From Clostridiales bacterium 38-18 (GTDB lineage Bacteria > Bacillota > Clostridia > Peptostreptococcales > Acidaminobacteraceae): 64,000 bases of DNA. Made by a program: the position numbers and the translations under genes. Location: positions 248,001-312,000 of the forward strand of contig MKTL01000001.1 of assembly GCA_001897605.1 (NCBI GenBank). Reading direction: 5' to 3'. Shown piece by piece: positions 62,835-64,000 of the stretch. The notes below the pieces were generated by a model. The model did no database searches, was not told the origin of the DNA, and saw nothing but the letters and a program-made list of their open reading frames with translations. Every line of letters starts with the position of its first letter. The stretch's first letter is position 1.

Positions 62835-63830
62835 TTAATCATCATGACCTTGATCATGGTCTTCATCATCATCATGATCATCATCTGAATCATCGTGACG
62901 TTGATTAGCGTTATGGTCATCGTAATCATGATCGTCGTCAAAATCACTAATTTGGTTTTCAGAAATTGTGGCGCCTGTTGTCGTATCAGGGGTTGTAACG
63001 TTGCTCGCTGAACTATTGTTTGAAACTGTGATTGGTGAACCTATTTTGCCGACGACGGGAAGTGTGTTTAAAAGGGATGCTGCATGTGGTGAGGATTCAA
63101 AAAAGGCTGTGACGTCCTGTCCCGCTTTTATACCATGATGGACACCCCCAGTCCACGTGCCTATGCTTGAAACGTTGTAGATAACACCATTTACAGCGAT
63201 GTAAGCTGGCTGTCCACCAACTCCATTATACTTCGATAATATTGAGTAGGTCCATATATCACTTGATGTAGTTGTACTTGAAGGAGATAAAGCGATACTT
63301 TCAGCTGGAACCGTAACTTGTGTCTCAGCTGTTATGGTGGCTGAGGTTTTTGAATCGACAAGCGGCGTGTCGACCTTAACAACCGATGAGACAAAGGTAC
63401 CAACAATCGGCAATTGTGTTAGCATTTTTTCGCTATGTGGTGAATTTGAAAATGTAGCTGTTAGGTCCTGACCTGCTGAATAGCCTTGATGTTGACCATT
63501 TGTCCAAGCGCCGATGCCCGTCATATCGTACACGATACCATTTACAGCAACATAGGCTGGAGCGCCATTTTTACCGTTATAGGCTGAAAGTGTTTGTGCA
63601 TTAAAAACCGTTTCGCTTGCGAGTGCAGTATTAGAAGAGCTGCTATTCGTAATGGGCTGAGAGCTCCCTTGCTGAGTAGATGTCGCAATTTTTACAGGTG
63701 CGCTACGATCGGACTCAAAGAATAAACCATTTCCAAATGTTGACGCAAAAGCGAATTGATAAATGCCTATAAATAGAATGCCTATTCCGGCGATACTTAG
63801 TAAAATTTTCATTGGTTGATTACGTTTCAT
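62835..63830 (-). CDS. Membrane-anchored protein with two cytochrome b5-like heme domains and Asp/His-rich tail
   Basis: Start at ATG 63830, seven bases after AAGGAGG, 331 residues. Residues about 8-30 are an N-terminal membrane anchor or signal. A Ser/Thr linker leads to two cytochrome b5-like domains at about 78-148 and 195-264. Each has a pair of His at the usual heme-ligand places: His114 and His132 (GQHQGYSAGQDLT and NSPHSEKML), and His231/232 and His249 (GVHHGIKAGQDVT and SSPHAASLL). The last 35 residues are almost entirely Asp and His, a likely metal-binding tail. It should sit on the outer side of the membrane. It heads the operon with the OmpR/kinase pair; its role in electron transfer or sensing is inference. 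Confidence 0.8.
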   Translation of the reverse strand: MKRNQPMKILLSIAGIGILFIGIYQFAFASTFGNGLFFESDRSAPVKIATSTQQGSSQPITNSSSSNTALASETVFNAQTLSAYNGKNGAPAYVAVNGIVYDMTGIGAWTNGQHQGYSAGQDLTATFSNSPHSEKMLTQLPIVGTFVSSVVKVDTPLVDSKTSATITAETQVTVPAESIALSPSSTTTSSDIWTYSILSKYNGVGGQPAYIAVNGVIYNVSSIGTWTGGVHHGIKAGQDVTAFFESSPHAASLLNTLPVVGKIGSPITVSNNSSASNVTTPDTTTGATISENQISDFDDDHDYDDHNANQRHDDSDDDHDDDEDHDQGHDD

Positions 63831-64000
63831 AAACATGCCTCCTTAATGGATTGTATTTAAGTGATGCATTTAGTTTATGACACTAATCTGAAAATAAAAT
63901 GAAATCAATATATTTATACCTAAAATGATTCAGAATAAATCTGATATTTTGAAATGCGTAGTTTCATTAAATTTTCTATAGTATGTGTCATAAGATTTTC

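Noticed and set aside
62835-62960. Trinucleotide-like GAT/CAT repeats as a separate repeat element
   Set aside because: They are simply the codons of the Asp/His-rich tail of the heme protein and are irregular.
1-64000. CRISPR arrays, tRNA, rRNA, insertion sequences and prophage
   Set aside because: I saw no regularly spaced repeats, no cloverleaf-like sequence, no transposase or phage-structural frame anywhere in the window.

Overview
The window looks like chromosome from a low-GC, motile, anaerobic Bacillota, most likely a member of the Clostridia. The grounds are strong AGGAGG-type ribosome binding sites, A/T-rich intergenic DNA with many factor-independent terminators, four methyl-accepting chemotaxis receptors, several c-di-GMP enzymes, a tryptophanase, DUF4438 and YhgE-type proteins, and family matches that resemble Clostridia throughout. 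I saw no rRNA, tRNA, CRISPR array, transposase or phage gene. These are readings of the sequence alone; no database was searched.

Layout. 1-5.9 kb: the end of a chemoreceptor, a YhhN-like membrane protein, DUF4438, a formate/nitrite channel coupled to endonuclease IV, an 87-bp inverted-repeat element between two terminators, and a DEAD-box helicase. 5.9-15 kb: topoisomerase III, an MFS transporter with an 18-bp minisatellite in its central loop, a chemoreceptor with a metallo-beta-lactamase-fold protein, a TetR/double-GNAT operon and a divergent pirin. 15-24 kb: a Cache-HAMP-GGDEF-EAL phosphodiesterase, an esterase with a YheO/DauR-type regulator divergent from tryptophanase, a GAF/HD-GYP phosphodiesterase and another chemoreceptor. 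24-28.7 kb: a TetR regulator divergent from an MMPL exporter and a YhgE-like heptad protein.

28.9-39.2 kb is a sugar island. It holds an amylosucrase-family GH13 enzyme, a complete ABC importer (lipoprotein, two permeases, ATPase), a LacI regulator and a single polypeptide joining a GH65 phosphorylase to beta-phosphoglucomutase. The two main promoters each carry the same 12-bp palindrome exactly between -35 and -10. The logic appears to be import of an alpha-glucoside, cleavage by phosphorolysis, and conversion of beta-glucose 1-phosphate to glucose 6-phosphate. 39.3-52.5 kb holds an OmpR/histidine kinase pair, a YeiH-family transporter, a large propeller-diguanylate cyclase, a 1155-residue protein that I tentatively read as PPi-dependent PEP carboxykinase, a chemoreceptor and a COG2509 flavoprotein.

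52.5-60.5 kb is an accessory stretch of small genes (VOC, GNAT, DUF1697, DUF6054-like and unknown proteins). At its centre is the most interesting candidate: a 43-residue secreted-peptide gene divergent from an HTH-TPR regulator of the RRNPP type, the two sharing interleaved promoters. It looks like an undescribed quorum-sensing peptide/receptor pair. 60.6-63.8 kb is a minus-strand operon for a membrane-anchored protein with two cytochrome b5-like heme domains and an Asp/His-rich tail, an OmpR regulator, and a histidine kinase whose extracellular loop carries a similar acidic/His tract. It may be a redox- or metal-sensing module.
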